In this document: one piece after another, positions 29,700 to 40,547 of the stretch
Layout of the letters: every line of letters starts with the position of its first letter
Position numbering within the stretch: the first letter of the stretch is position 1
NCBI RefSeq assembly: GCF_000150275.1
Contig: NW_002060951.1
Span: forward strand, 400,021-464,020
DNA: 64,000 nucleotides
DNA from: Trichoplax adhaerens
Taxonomy: Eukaryota > Placozoa > Uniplacotomia > Trichoplacea > Trichoplacidae
Reading direction: 5' to 3'
Translations under genes and position numbers: made by a program
The notes under the pieces: generated by a model
What the model saw: the letters and a program-made list of their open reading frames with translations, nothing else
Databases searched by the model: none
What the model was told of the DNA's origin: nothing

Positions 29700-32600
29700 A
29701 TGTCAGACGAGGTCGAGAAAGTAGAGGATAGAGCTGAAGGTATGTACTATATTAATGATGAAGATCGTTGCAGATTAGATTATTTAATGGCTTGGAATAT
29801 TCACCGTAAGATTGTTCCAGATGTGTCTAGTGTGTACGCTAGCACTGCACCACATTACCATCTATGGAGTAGGTCGATAGATGGTAATCTCTTTTCAGCA
29901 TATTAAATTAAAGCACAAACAACAGTGAAATTGATTGATTCTACACTAATATATCGTCTCAATTGGCATTGCTGATGCTACTGCTGTACTCTTTTATGAC
30001 TATGAAAGAGTAAAAGATTCTAGAAAACCTCAATTTACCAATTAATGGACTGTAGTATGTATCTATTGTACTGGCTCTTTACTGCTTGGCTGTAAGATCA
30101 AAGCATTCGTCCTGTGTATAGTACAGCCGGAAAAATAGCGCTTCTAGCTTGGGTAGCAATGCTTTGAATCATAGAATATGCGTTTACATCTTGTCTGTCC
30201 AATAGTACCATTTCCTATTATTGAAAAGTTGTAGTAGTAGAATAAAATTCTATTCACTGAACTTGCATTGATAATGATATGTCCAGCGCGTTTCATTCCA
30301 GCCATTATACTGTATAAATTTATTGTAAATGGACAGCACGGTATAGTAGTTTACTACGTAATCCCTTGAAATGATGCGCTTTGTGACTACAGTTCCTACC
30401 TAAATGCTCGTTAAGCTGAGATCAAATATCATTTTCATGTTTCATTGTTTGGATGTACTATATAGTATACACAATTTATAAATACAAGGATATTTAAAAA
30501 TATTCTCTAAAAATGTACTATCATTTTTAGTAGCGGAGTCGAATGAAGATCACGTCGGAAAGGTAAGAATCTCTGAATAAACACTTTGTTCAAAAATTAT
30601 TCCCAACTAATTAATGCCTGATTTGGATGGTCAATTTTACTGGCGTAGCTGTATCATATATGCTTAAACTTACTATACATAAAAGGAAACTTGCATAGCA
30701 GTGATCGTTAGCTATACAATGAGTAATTTTTTCTTCATTTGCGAGAGACTGTACAGTATATCGTAAAGTTCTCAACCTTTCTCTTTCTCGTCATGCAACT
30801 CAACTTTAAAATTAGCGTATTCGATGAATTAGAACGTACTCGTACCTTCAACTATACACATAATAGTCCTTCATGTTAGTATACAAAAATTCGATAATTA
30901 TATTATAATACTATTATAAATTTTAAATTTTTGTACTTTGTATGGATCTTCAGATATCTACGGGTAGGTGCTCTTTTTATGCACTATGCTCTAGTTACAG
31001 CATGATAGCAAACGATGTGCAGTATTAGCTTTGACTTTAACAATCCAACATTCTTACTATTGGACTGAAGTAAGTTAGTGATCGTTGACTAACTTTAAGT
31101 GGGAACGTACTGTATATCGCAGTCTTTAGACTTGTGAACCGTAAAACTTCATTTTACAAAGTTGCTGAAATACTGTATAATAAATTGAAGTAAATTTGTA
31201 ATCCATAAGCTCATAGGATTCTGAGGATAACACAAATCAAATGGATAATTGTTTGACTGAGTATCGTTGTGCTACTATAGACTGTCTACAACATGAATAT
31301 GTCAGTACTGTTATGATAATACTATCACGCCATACAATTGTAAATTTGTGCACAAATTCATGAAATAGTAATGCGAAGAAATTTCATGCCTACGATATAA
31401 ATAGCCATTTACGGGATGTAGGAGTATACTCTTCTCACAGTGGTTAAGTTCAAAGTAATGTAAAATTTTGAGAAAAATTAATAAATTATTATCGTTTTAA
31501 TTTAATTACCTACTTTTGCAAATGCGGACCAATATATATGCAGCGAAAACTTGAAGAAGAAGAAGAAGTAAAAGGTGCGACTAGTCTTAACAAATAGATA
31601 AACAAAGTAAAAATGTTTAACAACCAAATGGATCTTTGATTTGGTTGAGATATAATATTTACTTTCTAATAATAAGGTCGTGATCATTTTATAGAAAACA
31701 ACCAAGAGACGGAAGGTCCTGTGATGTTTACTTCACAGAATACAGAATATTACAATTTTTTTTTATTAGACGTACTTAAGTGTTCACCATTTACGTGATA
31801 ATGCCGAGTTATGGACGGCAATGCATTATTATTAATATTAATGCTATCTTTTTTGGATGTTTAGAATGTAAACGTAAGAAAACTTCGCCTGACGAAGGTG
31901 AAACTGGTAAGGATTTGATAATTACATCAGTGGTACACCATCATTTGCGTATTATCTTTTCTTAATCCTATAAAATATCTAATATCTTTAAATGCTTTAA
32001 ATGTTATAAAAGAAAAAGAAGTTTCTGCGATAGGTATAAAATATTGACTATAGCTTGCTGACATATCATTATGACATGATTACATTAGAAATTTACGATT
32101 AAACTTTTATTAACGGAGTTAGCCTACTAGATAACAGTATTTGATGATAATGTTTTTAATTAATTTAGTAGCCTCTATTACATTAGTGATTTTATTTTTG
32201 CACCTATATTATCGTACTAAGTTAACATACTGCAGTAAATACTTTAAACATAATTTTCAACATTTCTGATCACACTTAACGGATACTGCTAAGTTTATCC
32301 TTATGCAAATCGTAGGATCTGATATGGCGAGTGGTTTCTTCGCTCCATCCCGACTAAAACCAGCAGCTATTCCTGTTATGCAATTTACTAACTTAACAAG
32401 TATATGCTAATGATGTTTTTGTAAACTTAAATTTATAATACTGTTGCTTATCAGTGATGTACTTTTACTCATTGCAGTTAGTAAAATTATATGAAAGTTT
32501 GCTTTAGTAATAAGCTTTATGCAACTGCACATTACTTCGTTACTACCTACTAATGTTGATAACTATTCTTGTAGGCGAATCATCCAGTTCCTTCGGTGGC

Positions 32601-33954
32601 TCTGCATGGAAAGAAGCATTGGTATGTTAAAAAATTTTACTAAATATGGATACAAATTTTATAAATTTACAATTATTATGTGTTTAATTATATAAGAAAC
32701 TAATTTTATTGCAGAATATCAAGCAACCATTCTCATTCATGAGTTGCCATAGTGAGAGTGTGAAGAGTTCTAGCAGTAACCAGGATAATGATAATCTACC
32801 AACAAAGGGCGACAATTTTGCTTTAAACGGTGATGATATAACGAAAGAAAACATTTTTCAGAAGTTTCTAAAAAAAAATGATTCCCAAAATGCGAACTCA
32901 AAAAGCGAAACTAGTGAAAATAATCCATCGAAATCCGATACCAAAGTATGAGACGTAGGAATTAGAAAGTTATAGCGGCAAATGCATGATGTTGATATTA
33001 TCCCAATTTACTTATATACAATAATGCATTGTTTACATCTATAAAGATTACGGAAGAATCAGACCCGGAAAAAACACAGAAAATTAGCACTGAAGTTCAA
33101 GAAAGTAGCAAAGACGATGCAGAAAAGAACGGTAACACATAGCTTCTTTTTGCATTACGTGCAAATGTTGAAGAAGAATCTGTCGAATTATTGTTATTTA
33201 TTAGATACTGTACACTCTAACGTAGTAATGCTCGACTATGGTTGAATATGTAGAACCTAGCAGTTCCAGTTTTGAGAAATCTCTGCCAATTGGAAGTACG
33301 AAACTCGATAGAAAATATGAAGAAGTTCCAGTGGTCACTGGCGAAGAACACGAAACACAAATGATAGAGGTATTGGTCTTTACATATTGAAATTAGACTA
33401 TGCTGTTGTCAGAAGTTTTTTTCACTTTTTTGTACTCTTATTATTAGATGCCTTGTCAATTATATAAGTTTGTACCATCTTCGAAAGTATGGCAAGAATG
33501 TGGCAGAGGAATTTTACATTTAAATGATTCAAAATCGCCAGATAATGAAGTATTGCAATCTCGAATAGGTACATTTTCTTATGAAAGATATAAGCTATTG
33601 CTACGAAAATGGTGGACCAATGTTAATTTCATTTGTTCTTAATGTACCCTTTTGTACTAGTTATTAGGGCTAACGCTACCCATCGAGTTATTCTTAATAC
33701 AAAAGTATGGCCGAAGATGAAAGCTGAAAAAGCGAATAGTACATCACTACGTTTTACGGCATATGATATGAACTCTGAAGTTTGTATCTATTTAATTCAG
33801 GTAACACAGCATCAATAGTACCAGATACTGGAGTTATCAAAGTACACATAAATTATAATATACATTTTTTAAAATTTTGATTATTTAGTCTCGAAATTCG
33901 GATCTAATCAAACAACTGCAACAAGCCATCGATGTTCGCACTAGATCACTCTAA
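29700..33954 (+). CDS. RANBP3: Ran-binding protein 3 (RanBD protein)
   Basis: Proposed exons: 29700-29739, 30531-30562 (tentative), 31217-31265 (tentative), 31865-31906, 32316-32399, 32575-32621, 32715-32945, 33047-33131, 33254-33369, 33448-33568, 33661-33800 and 33889-33954. All phases close, giving 350 aa (323 without the two tentative exons, which also stays in frame). CKRKKTSPDE looks like the importin-binding NLS of the family. SGFFAPSRLKPAAIP resembles the segment before the FxFG motifs. The C-terminal Ran-binding domain (about 225-345) has VPVVTGEEHETQMIE, WQECGRGILHLND, LQSRIVIRAN, RVILNTKVWPKM and LRFTAYD. RanBP3 is a nuclear cofactor of CRM1/exportin-1 and also binds Ran-RCC1. The domain is certain. 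The first exons are the weak part because they are very short and low in information. Confidence 0.88.
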
Positions 33955-35091
33955 TTCTATTTTAAGTATAGAGCTGAAAATATTTGTGGTATTTATGATC
34001 TCATGCATGAAAGACTTTGTACATTGCAGGAAAGTGCATACAGAAGGTGCACAAAATAGATGTAATGATATCGTTTAATGTAATTAAGCTTCCAATGTAT
34101 CTAGGAAGGTTGAATTATCAATTTACACACGAGTATGTAGTAATTGTTACAAAAAGATTGAACGTTTAATAATGTATACTTTATGCGTATTTGTTGGTAT
34201 GTACCTTCGTCTTCTTCTTTAGTTAAGTCAAGCGTAATGCCAGGTGGTAGCTGTAAATGCTCGGGCATTTTTTTGGATACTACAACCATAAAAGTACTAG
34301 TCATTAAATTTTCTTTATTTTAAAGTGATTTGATCGGGATTAGGATTATTTTTTGCAAATGTTATGCAAATTAGAGTACATAAACTAATTTCTAAATTCA
34401 AAGCCTTAAACGCATACAATAAATAAAATGGTAACGTGACTTATCCCGCGATTTTATCTTAATTATATAGTCTACAGTATCATTTTTCAATAATCAAGGT
34501 ATCCCTTAAGTTTATATGGGGAATACGGCCTAAAATTTTGTAATATGGATCCTCACACTGACATTTACCAATATTCAATTACCAGTCAATAACTACTTAA
34601 CAAAATGAATATTTATTTTACACTACAATTTTCCAAATGTCTAGGTAAGTCCAAACAATTCTAATAGCTATAGACCACTATTACAGGGGCGTGGTGAGCC
34701 CTCTAAAATGGTTGAATACTGTATGTTAAGCTATGGTGTTGCCTTAAATTATGCCTTTAAATTGTGAAGAAATGTACTTTAAATTTGGCTCGAAATTCCA
34801 TGCAGACAGATCAGTACAACCTTGAGCTATTGGCTCTTGATATTTTTATTACATTTTATCGCAGTATTGAATAATTCTATTTCTTTCAAATTTCTAATAC
34901 AAACTATCAGTCGCTGTTACATGTTCGTGAACTCCAACTATTTTACAAGTCACGTCGTAATACCGGTCTATAATAGCTGTTAAGCGAGTCAAATAAGAAA
35001 AGAAAGCAAATATTGGCATAACTGCATTAACAATAATTATATAATCGGGTTTACTTTAAATTATATTGGTATAACAGCAATATGATGATCT
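33955..35091. other. Convergent intergenic region (RANBP3 and DHCR24 3' ends)
   Basis: This 1.1-kb region lies between two stop codons. It contains no TACTGTAC cluster. The only candidate gene is a short two-exon frame on the minus strand (34084-34304), listed separately. Confidence 0.5.
34084..34304 (-). CDS. Possible 38-aa protein or terminal exons of an unrecognised gene
   Basis: Exon 34304-34205 starts at an ATG and runs to donor GAAG|GTACAT (phase 1). Acceptor CCTTCCTAG leads to a 17-base exon (34100-34084) that completes the frame and stops. The product has a hydrophobic start (MTSTFMVVV) and then KKMPEHLQLPPGITLDLT and an acidic end (KEEDEDTLEA). I recognise no family. Alternatively an acceptor at GGTTGTAG before the second Met makes this the 3' end of a longer gene. 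It is supported only by splice-like signals and protein-like composition, so it is a weak call. Confidence 0.28.
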
Positions 35092-37721
35092 TCATGTATT
35101 TCTCGCTGCAAATGACACTTTATCGTATATTTCTGAAAAAGCATCTTTGCAGTTTGGAATGCTATCTCTTAACTTATTATACAACGTGTGATCAAACATC
35201 TTGTAAAATTCTTCTCTGGTCATGTACGAATCCGCATATAGCATTTGAAATCTGAGATAAATATTAGAATGCTTTAATTGAAGTTTACGGGACGAGCAAG
35301 TTTATTAAAATACAGTACTTTAAAAGATTTTACCCTTTAACACTCGTAACAAAATGTTCAATTCTTCGGATAGTTTCTTTTGCGACGAAATTTTCAACTT
35401 TAGGCTCACCGTAAGCTCCTATATCAACATACATTTCTTCCACCTTAGATGCCGGTTTGACGAATCCAGGAACTTTATATAATTTCATAGGACAAAGCCA
35501 TAACGGATAATTCTGAAATAAAAATATATAATATACGAATACCAATGCGTTATAGCGAGTTATTTGCTTCCATCGGATTGCTGAGAGCTACTAGCTATCA
35601 TTTGCTTTACCATATGTAAATGAGAGACTAAATAGTCAACTACAATGACTGAAGGTTTATTAATGTTAATATGTCAATTACTGTGCCAATTGTATAGTTC
35701 TGCCGTGTTAGAGCGATAGCAAGGCATTAACGTAACTATCAGTGTTTTCAGTTAGGCTTTGCTTAAAAATTTTAAGCCCTAACTGCGCCAAAGCTATCAA
35801 TTAATTCTTAGTACTACAGTTTAATATATATATTTAGTATCAACACTAATTAACTTACTTGAAATTCTTTTTGAAATACGTCTAACGACTCGTTGAGACG
35901 TTGCATCGGCACAAGCATGTCTTGAACAATTTGGTGTTTCTCATACAGTTTTTTAATTGCTTCGGTTTGGGTTAATTTTAATAAAGAAATTTTTGGAGGT
36001 GTCATCCAACCAAAAAGATAGCGAAAAATTACGTTGTTACCAAATGGAATAATATCCTATAGAACATGTATATCGTAAACTAGTTAGAATACCTATCGTT
36101 GGTTAACTGCAATGAAATAAATTAAGCTAATTACTATGGCAAATTTAAAGTATCTCAACTACAGTCCTATACAAGAAGCTAACTGCTGATATCATCATGC
36201 CTGTATCTCCCAGAAAATACTACGACTGTGTCGATGATAATAATGTCGTAAAGGAATATATTCCGTCTTGGGCCCTCCGCGCAAAATATTTTCAACATAT
36301 TTATAAAACCATGGTTTCCAATAATCGCCAATACGGTTAATCTACATATACAATGTTGCAAAGAATAGCTTATCTTTACAAAGTTTAAATATTATTAGCT
36401 ATACCGAACACACAACCATTATATTTATAGAAAACTGTTGCTTATCTCATAAAATCAAGAATAATACAGTAGTCATATCTCATGGTTGGATAAGATAGCC
36501 TTGGTTCGACAGTAGATTGTAATACTGTAACTGAGATATATTAATAATTAATATGAATTGAGAATGCTCACTTTGTCTGGTTCTACATTGTCGGTCATGG
36601 TCCCAGTCATAATAACTGCCTCTTCAGAACTATACATCAACCCCTCCACAAAATCGTTAGTTTCATCATTGGATGCCTCTTCAAATAACTTTATGCTTTC
36701 ACCGCGGCTATGACTAGGTTGATAATTCAGCTTGACATATTTCTTTGCAGGTACAATTTTGATTTCTGCGCTTACAAGAAAGCCTAGCGTTCCATACGAC
36801 CAGGGTACAGCATAGAATAGATCAGAATTCTCCTTCTACAAGTGATTATATGCAAAGTGAGAATCTCTCTTACAGTATAAAGTGTAAGCTATTAACCTTT
36901 AAAGTAAAAGATATTATGTAGTATACAATATGTATCCTCACTCCTTATTTTGCATACCTCATTAGCAACGACCACACGACCATCACTAAGCACAAGCTCA
37001 TACGATACACAAATATGTTGAAATAATCCATGAACATGAGAGGAACTTTCAACCCCAGTGCCCATAATCAGACCACCTGTTCAGGTATATCATTTAGCTC
37101 ATGATTTGAAATGTGGCATGTAGTATGTAGCCTTTGCTACATACTTTTGTAATGTTGAAGTTGCAGTTATAGAGTGCTAATAAATATTTATCAGTGCTCA
37201 CCTACTGTTAAATCATCGAGTTCAGGTAACACAGCCAAAGTCCAACCTAGAGGATTAAGCGTTGCGCTAATTTGCCCCATGGTAGCTAACGGTTCTACGG
37301 TGATAGTTTGACGTTTGGTGTCTATATTTAATATATCTACCAAATTTACTGCAATTTGATGAGATCTTTTCTTATATTGCCCAGGCCTTAAAGAAACATT
37401 CATCCAGCCAGGTCTAGCAGTACACATTTTCTTACGTGGTTGTGAGTTTTGCCATTGCTTAATCTGATTTTGGACATTTTCGACTCTCGATTGATGTTGT
37501 TTAGGAGCGCTTCTCATGGCAAAAATTATCTTGTTGCGAATAAAGAAATAGATATCGAAGAAGAAGGAAGCAGGCAGGAGGAATAGAATGACAAAAACAT
37601 AGCGATACTTGATGACAAGATACTCCATGCCAAGCGATCTAAGATGAAGTACGAATCCAATCAACCCAACCGCAATTACGGCCGTTGTTAAATCGATAGG
37701 ACTAGCGTCTAATAGATTCAA
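35092..37721 (-). CDS. DHCR24: Delta(24)-sterol reductase (DHCR24/seladin-1)
   Basis: Seven exons on the minus strand: 37721-37202, 37076-36958, 36835-36572, 36341-36201, 36056-35859, 35512-35334 and 35251-35092. Phases close exactly, giving 526 aa (vertebrate enzyme about 516). Two hydrophobic segments near the N-terminus ([36 protein letters not shown]) fit ER anchoring. The FAD-binding PCMH domain follows ([20 protein letters not shown], then [20 protein letters not shown]). Next come the conserved [81 protein letters not shown] and [10 protein letters not shown]. The enzyme reduces the C24 double bond of sterols with NADPH and FAD. Intron 4 needs a GC donor. It is head to head with the gene at 40302 across a repeat-filled region. 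Confidence 0.95.
36057..36200 (-). other. GC-AG intron 4 of DHCR24
   Basis: Exon 4 ends GAGATACAG and the intron starts GCATGA. The acceptor is TTCTATAG before GATATTATTCC. The family sequence runs FWE(I/L)Q-DIIPFGNN without interruption, so the junction is fixed and no GT is available. The first six intron bases are identical to those of METTL4 intron 7. Retention gives Ala then stop. Confidence 0.8.
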
Positions 37722-37851
37722 TCAATGTAAGATTGATACAATAATTATAATTAATAGCTTAGAGATTATCAACAAGCAAAATGACAGAATTGCAATCACG
37801 TAAAAGTAATGGAAGAGATTGGGAAGAACACTGAGGAGGTTTTACTTTAAC

Positions 37852-37890
37852 ACCTCAAGCTACAACGAACATCAGATGGATGTTGAGGTG
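37852..37890. repeat. Interrupted inverted repeat upstream of DHCR24
   Basis: CACCTCAA (37852-37859) pairs with TTGAGGTG (37883-37890). Inside it AACATC (37868-37873) pairs with GATGTT (37879-37884). The outer and inner arms share two bases on the 3' side, so both cannot form fully at once. It lies about 130 bp upstream of the DHCR24 start codon, where a protein-binding dyad is possible. Sterol control is not shown by the sequence. Confidence 0.45.
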
Positions 37891-38689
37891 GGTACATGGT
37901 TCTAACAGTAGGTGGATTTGTATAGTATAAATCAATGACTCATACTGCATTTGACACCGGAAATGAAGGATATCTTGCCATCTTCTATCTTAAGTTGTAT
38001 CATTGTTTTTATTTAGCTGAAAAATCTAGAGTATGCTACAGTAAAATAGCAGGAATAGTGTTAGTGTATTTACGAGTATTACACAAATTTAGTAGCACAG
38101 GAACTTCATGCATTGATGACGCATATGCGCAGAGTAAACTACTTTGATACTTGTAGGTTGCAGCGTTTTTTTTACATTGACCGGCATGGAAGGCTAGCAA
38201 AGTAATCTCTAATAATGCACAGTACATGCAGAGATGATACACAGTTTGCATAAACTAACTACTAGCCAGTAAGACGCGACGTCATAAAGCAAGGGATAAG
38301 CCGTGTTAACCTCCTGTGCCTAATGATTCATTTTCAAATTACCAATTATTTAATGTATGCGTATGTTATTCATGCAGAAATTGTTCGTTTGGCTTGTAAT
38401 TGATTGATTTCAGCAGTTGAAAGCTAATCACTTTCAAATTATTCGAATAGCACAACATTATTAGAATATTAGCAGATAATGTGTTATTACCTAAGGTCAT
38501 GGTGGTGTCGTCGATAAGTTTCTCTTGCTATAAATTAGATTGGATACAGCAATTTTGATATGGCAGAGCTAGCTATTTCGTAACCTATTAGACGGATTTG
38601 TAGCCGCCTGTTGACACTGCGCTGTCTGGATTTTTGATACCAGGCGTAGTAGTTACGGTAGTATCACGTGAAACGGCACACGGCCACGG

Positions 38690-39100
38690 GCATACAGTAC
38701 GATACTGTACTTGCGTATACCGTAATGCAAAACGGATACCGTGCGTGCTATACTGTACTGTACTGTACAGTGTACAGTGTACAGTACAGTGTACAGTAAA
38801 ATGACTGTACAGTACAAAGCACAGTAATACCATAGGGAAAAGATTAGACAATGGACAGTAACACTACTGTATCACTGTATTACATTACAGCTACAGTATG
38901 GAACTTGCAGAAAGCTTTCATTAATAGCAACACTGTACAGCACTTATTGTGCTGTACAGTACAGTACAGTACAGTATTTCAAACCAAAGGATACAGTGAT
39001 AAATACTGTACTGTACAGTACTGTACTACAGTATAACGTCACCAGCCTCCACATTGTTCGTACTGTAGTGTACAGTAGTGCACTGTACTGTACTGTACAG
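38690..39100. repeat. TACTGTAC palindromic repeat cluster
   Basis: Dense alternating TACTG/TACAG units lie at 38750-38798, 38933-38976, 39004-39030 and 39061-39105. They flank a copy of CCTCCACATTGTTCGTACTG, which recurs twice further on. Confidence 0.85.
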
Positions 39101-39230
39101 TACTGTTGGTTCGTAAACATGGCTTCTTTTAAAGGCATTCCAATGACAGTTGGCTTTAAAACAGTCAAAACTAAACCAAAGGATACAGTGATAAATACGG
39201 TGGCTCACAAGATGCGTACAGTACTTTTAC

Positions 39231-39800
39231 GCTCAGGTCCTTATCAAACAAGGAAGGGATACGCAAGATGTCATACGGAGCACAGTAACAAGCTACGCAT
39301 GCGGACAGTACCTTTACGCTTAGGTCCCTGGTTAAACAAGGAAGTGAATACGCAAGATGTCATACGGACCACAGTAACACTGTACGCATGCGTACAGTAC
39401 TTTTACGCTCTGGTCCTTCTAAGGGAGGGAATACGCAAGATGTCATACGGAACACAGTAACAAGGTACGCATGCGTACAGTACTTTTACGCTCAGGTCCC
39501 TGTCAAATAAGGAAGGGAAAATGCAAGATGTCATACGGAGCGCAGTAAGGAGGTACGCATGCGTACAGTACTTTTATGCTCAGGCCTCTGTCAAACAAGG
39601 AAGGGGAATACGCAAGATGTCATACGGAGCACAGTAACAAGGTACGCATGCGTACAGTCCTTCACGCTCACGTCCCTGTTAGCAAACAATGGAATACGCA
39701 AAGATGTCATACGGAGCACAGTAATAAGCTAAGCATGGAAGGGAATACGCAAGAATGCAAGATGTCATACGGAGCACAGTAACAAGCTACGCATGCGTAC
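39231..39800. repeat. Seven-unit tandem array, unit about 83-89 bp (last truncated)
   Basis: The anchor GATGTCATACGGA occurs at 39267, 39356, 39439, 39527, 39616, 39703 and 39761, so spacings are 89, 83, 88, 89, 87 and 58 bp. Most units carry AATACGCAAGATGTCATACG, an ACAGTAA step, the perfect palindrome GTACGCATGCGTAC (or a one-base variant) running into AGTAC, then TTTTACGCTCAGGTCC. The array is GC-richer than its surroundings. Confidence 0.9.
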
Positions 39801-40080
39801 AGTACGGAGGCTCACATTGAGCCACCGTACAGTAGAATGGCGTAGATAAATACAGTACTGCACTGTACAGTACAGTACTGTAACGTCACCAGCCTCCACA
39901 TTGTTCGTACTGTAGTGTAGCGTACTGTACTGTACTGTTGGCTTTAAAACAGTCAAAACTAAACCAAAGGATACAGTGATAAATACTGTACTGTAACGTC
40001 AACAGCCTCCACATTGTTCGTACTGTACAGTAGTGTACTGTAGACCTGAGTGTAGTGTACTGTACAGTACTGTACTGTAC
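39790..40080. repeat. TACTGTAC palindromic repeat cluster
   Basis: Alternating 5-bp units lie at about 39853-39882, 39907-39937, 39985-39995 and 40018-40080. They are interleaved with two of the CCTCCACATTGTTCG blocks and end just before the transcribed region of the 81-aa protein gene. Confidence 0.8.
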
Positions 40081-40192
40081 CGTTGGTTCGTTTCCTCTCC
40101 CCGTCTCTTCTCTGACCTCACTGCTTCAGTGAGTTCAGTCTGTCTGCCAGGGCGCACCGTTAAATTCAAATTTCTACTGTACTGAGTACAAC

Positions 40193-40292
40193 GTAAGTGT
40201 CGACAATTATTACACCACAGTATAATAATAATTATTACTATTATTATCATAATCGACGCGTATTTCCAAAGACTCTCTTCAATCTGTTTCAG
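40193..40292 (+). other. 5' UTR intron of the 81-aa protein gene
   Basis: Donor GTAAGT at 40193-40198 and acceptor TGTTTCAG ending at 40292 both match consensus well. The start codon follows ten bases into the next exon. Confidence 0.55.
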
Positions 40293-40301
40293 AAAAGGAA
40301 A

Positions 40302-40547
40302 ATGTCAGCGTCAGTTGAAAGCAGTCGAAAACGCCGAGCTAGCTCCAAAGATACCTGTAACAGTCACAGTGTTGATGATCAAGCGGATTCTATTGGTATC
40401 TTTATGAGGGTTGATATGGAAGTTGACAATTTCAAAGAACAATACAACAAGGAATCGCTGACAGAAGTTATGGCTGGTATTAAAAATGTTTGCCAACAGT
40501 TAACGAAAGATGAATGGAAATATAGGCCCATTAATGAAATTATTTAA
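40302..40547 (+). CDS. Uncharacterised 81-aa charged protein
   Basis: An ATG at 40302 opens a frame that ends TAA at 40547. It lies 10 bases after a strong acceptor (CTGTTTCAG, ending at 40292). A matching donor ACAAC|GTAAGTG at 40193 defines a 100-bp intron in the 5' UTR, as in a real short gene. The protein starts with a basic Ser-rich stretch (SASVESSRKRRASSKD), then an amphipathic helical part (DMEVDNFKEQYNKESLTEVM), and ends KDEWKYRPINEII. It could be a small nuclear or complex-subunit protein, but I do not recognise a family and assign no function. It is divergent from DHCR24. The intron and composition favour a real gene; length alone would not. Confidence 0.55.
   Translation: MSASVESSRKRRASSKDTCNSHSVDDQADSIGIFMRVDMEVDNFKEQYNKESLTEVMAGIKNVCQQLTKDEWKYRPINEII

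Larger units (their letters stand above)
39035..40080. repeat. Nested larger duplications in the DHCR24 upstream region
   Basis: AACGTCA(C/A)CAGCCTCCAC followed by ATTGTTCGTACTGTA occurs at about 39035, 39882 and 39995. A second block, TTGGCTTTAAAACAGTCAAA then ACTAAACCAAAGGATACAGTG, occurs at about 39150 and 39938. A shorter form (AACCAAAGGATACAGTGATA) lies at about 38983. The blocks bracket the tandem array at 39231-39800 and look like repeated segmental duplication. Confidence 0.82.
37722..40301. promoter_or_regulatory. Bidirectional 5' region of DHCR24 and the 81-aa protein gene
   Basis: This 2.6-kb region separates two divergent genes. The first 900 bp beside DHCR24 is unique sequence with an interrupted inverted repeat at 37852-37890. 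From about 38690 to 40080 it is filled with TACTGTAC clusters, a seven-unit tandem array and three larger duplicated blocks. A non-coding first exon and intron of the right-hand gene occupy the end. Frames up to 154 codons in this region are translated repeat, not genes. Confidence 0.6.

Noticed and set aside
38588-39956. Frames of 60-154 codons on both strands rich in Tyr, Cys, Thr, Val and Ser
   Set aside because: They are translations of the TACTGTAC repeat and the 83-89-bp array; every frame of the repeat lacks stops, and the frames overlap on opposite strands.
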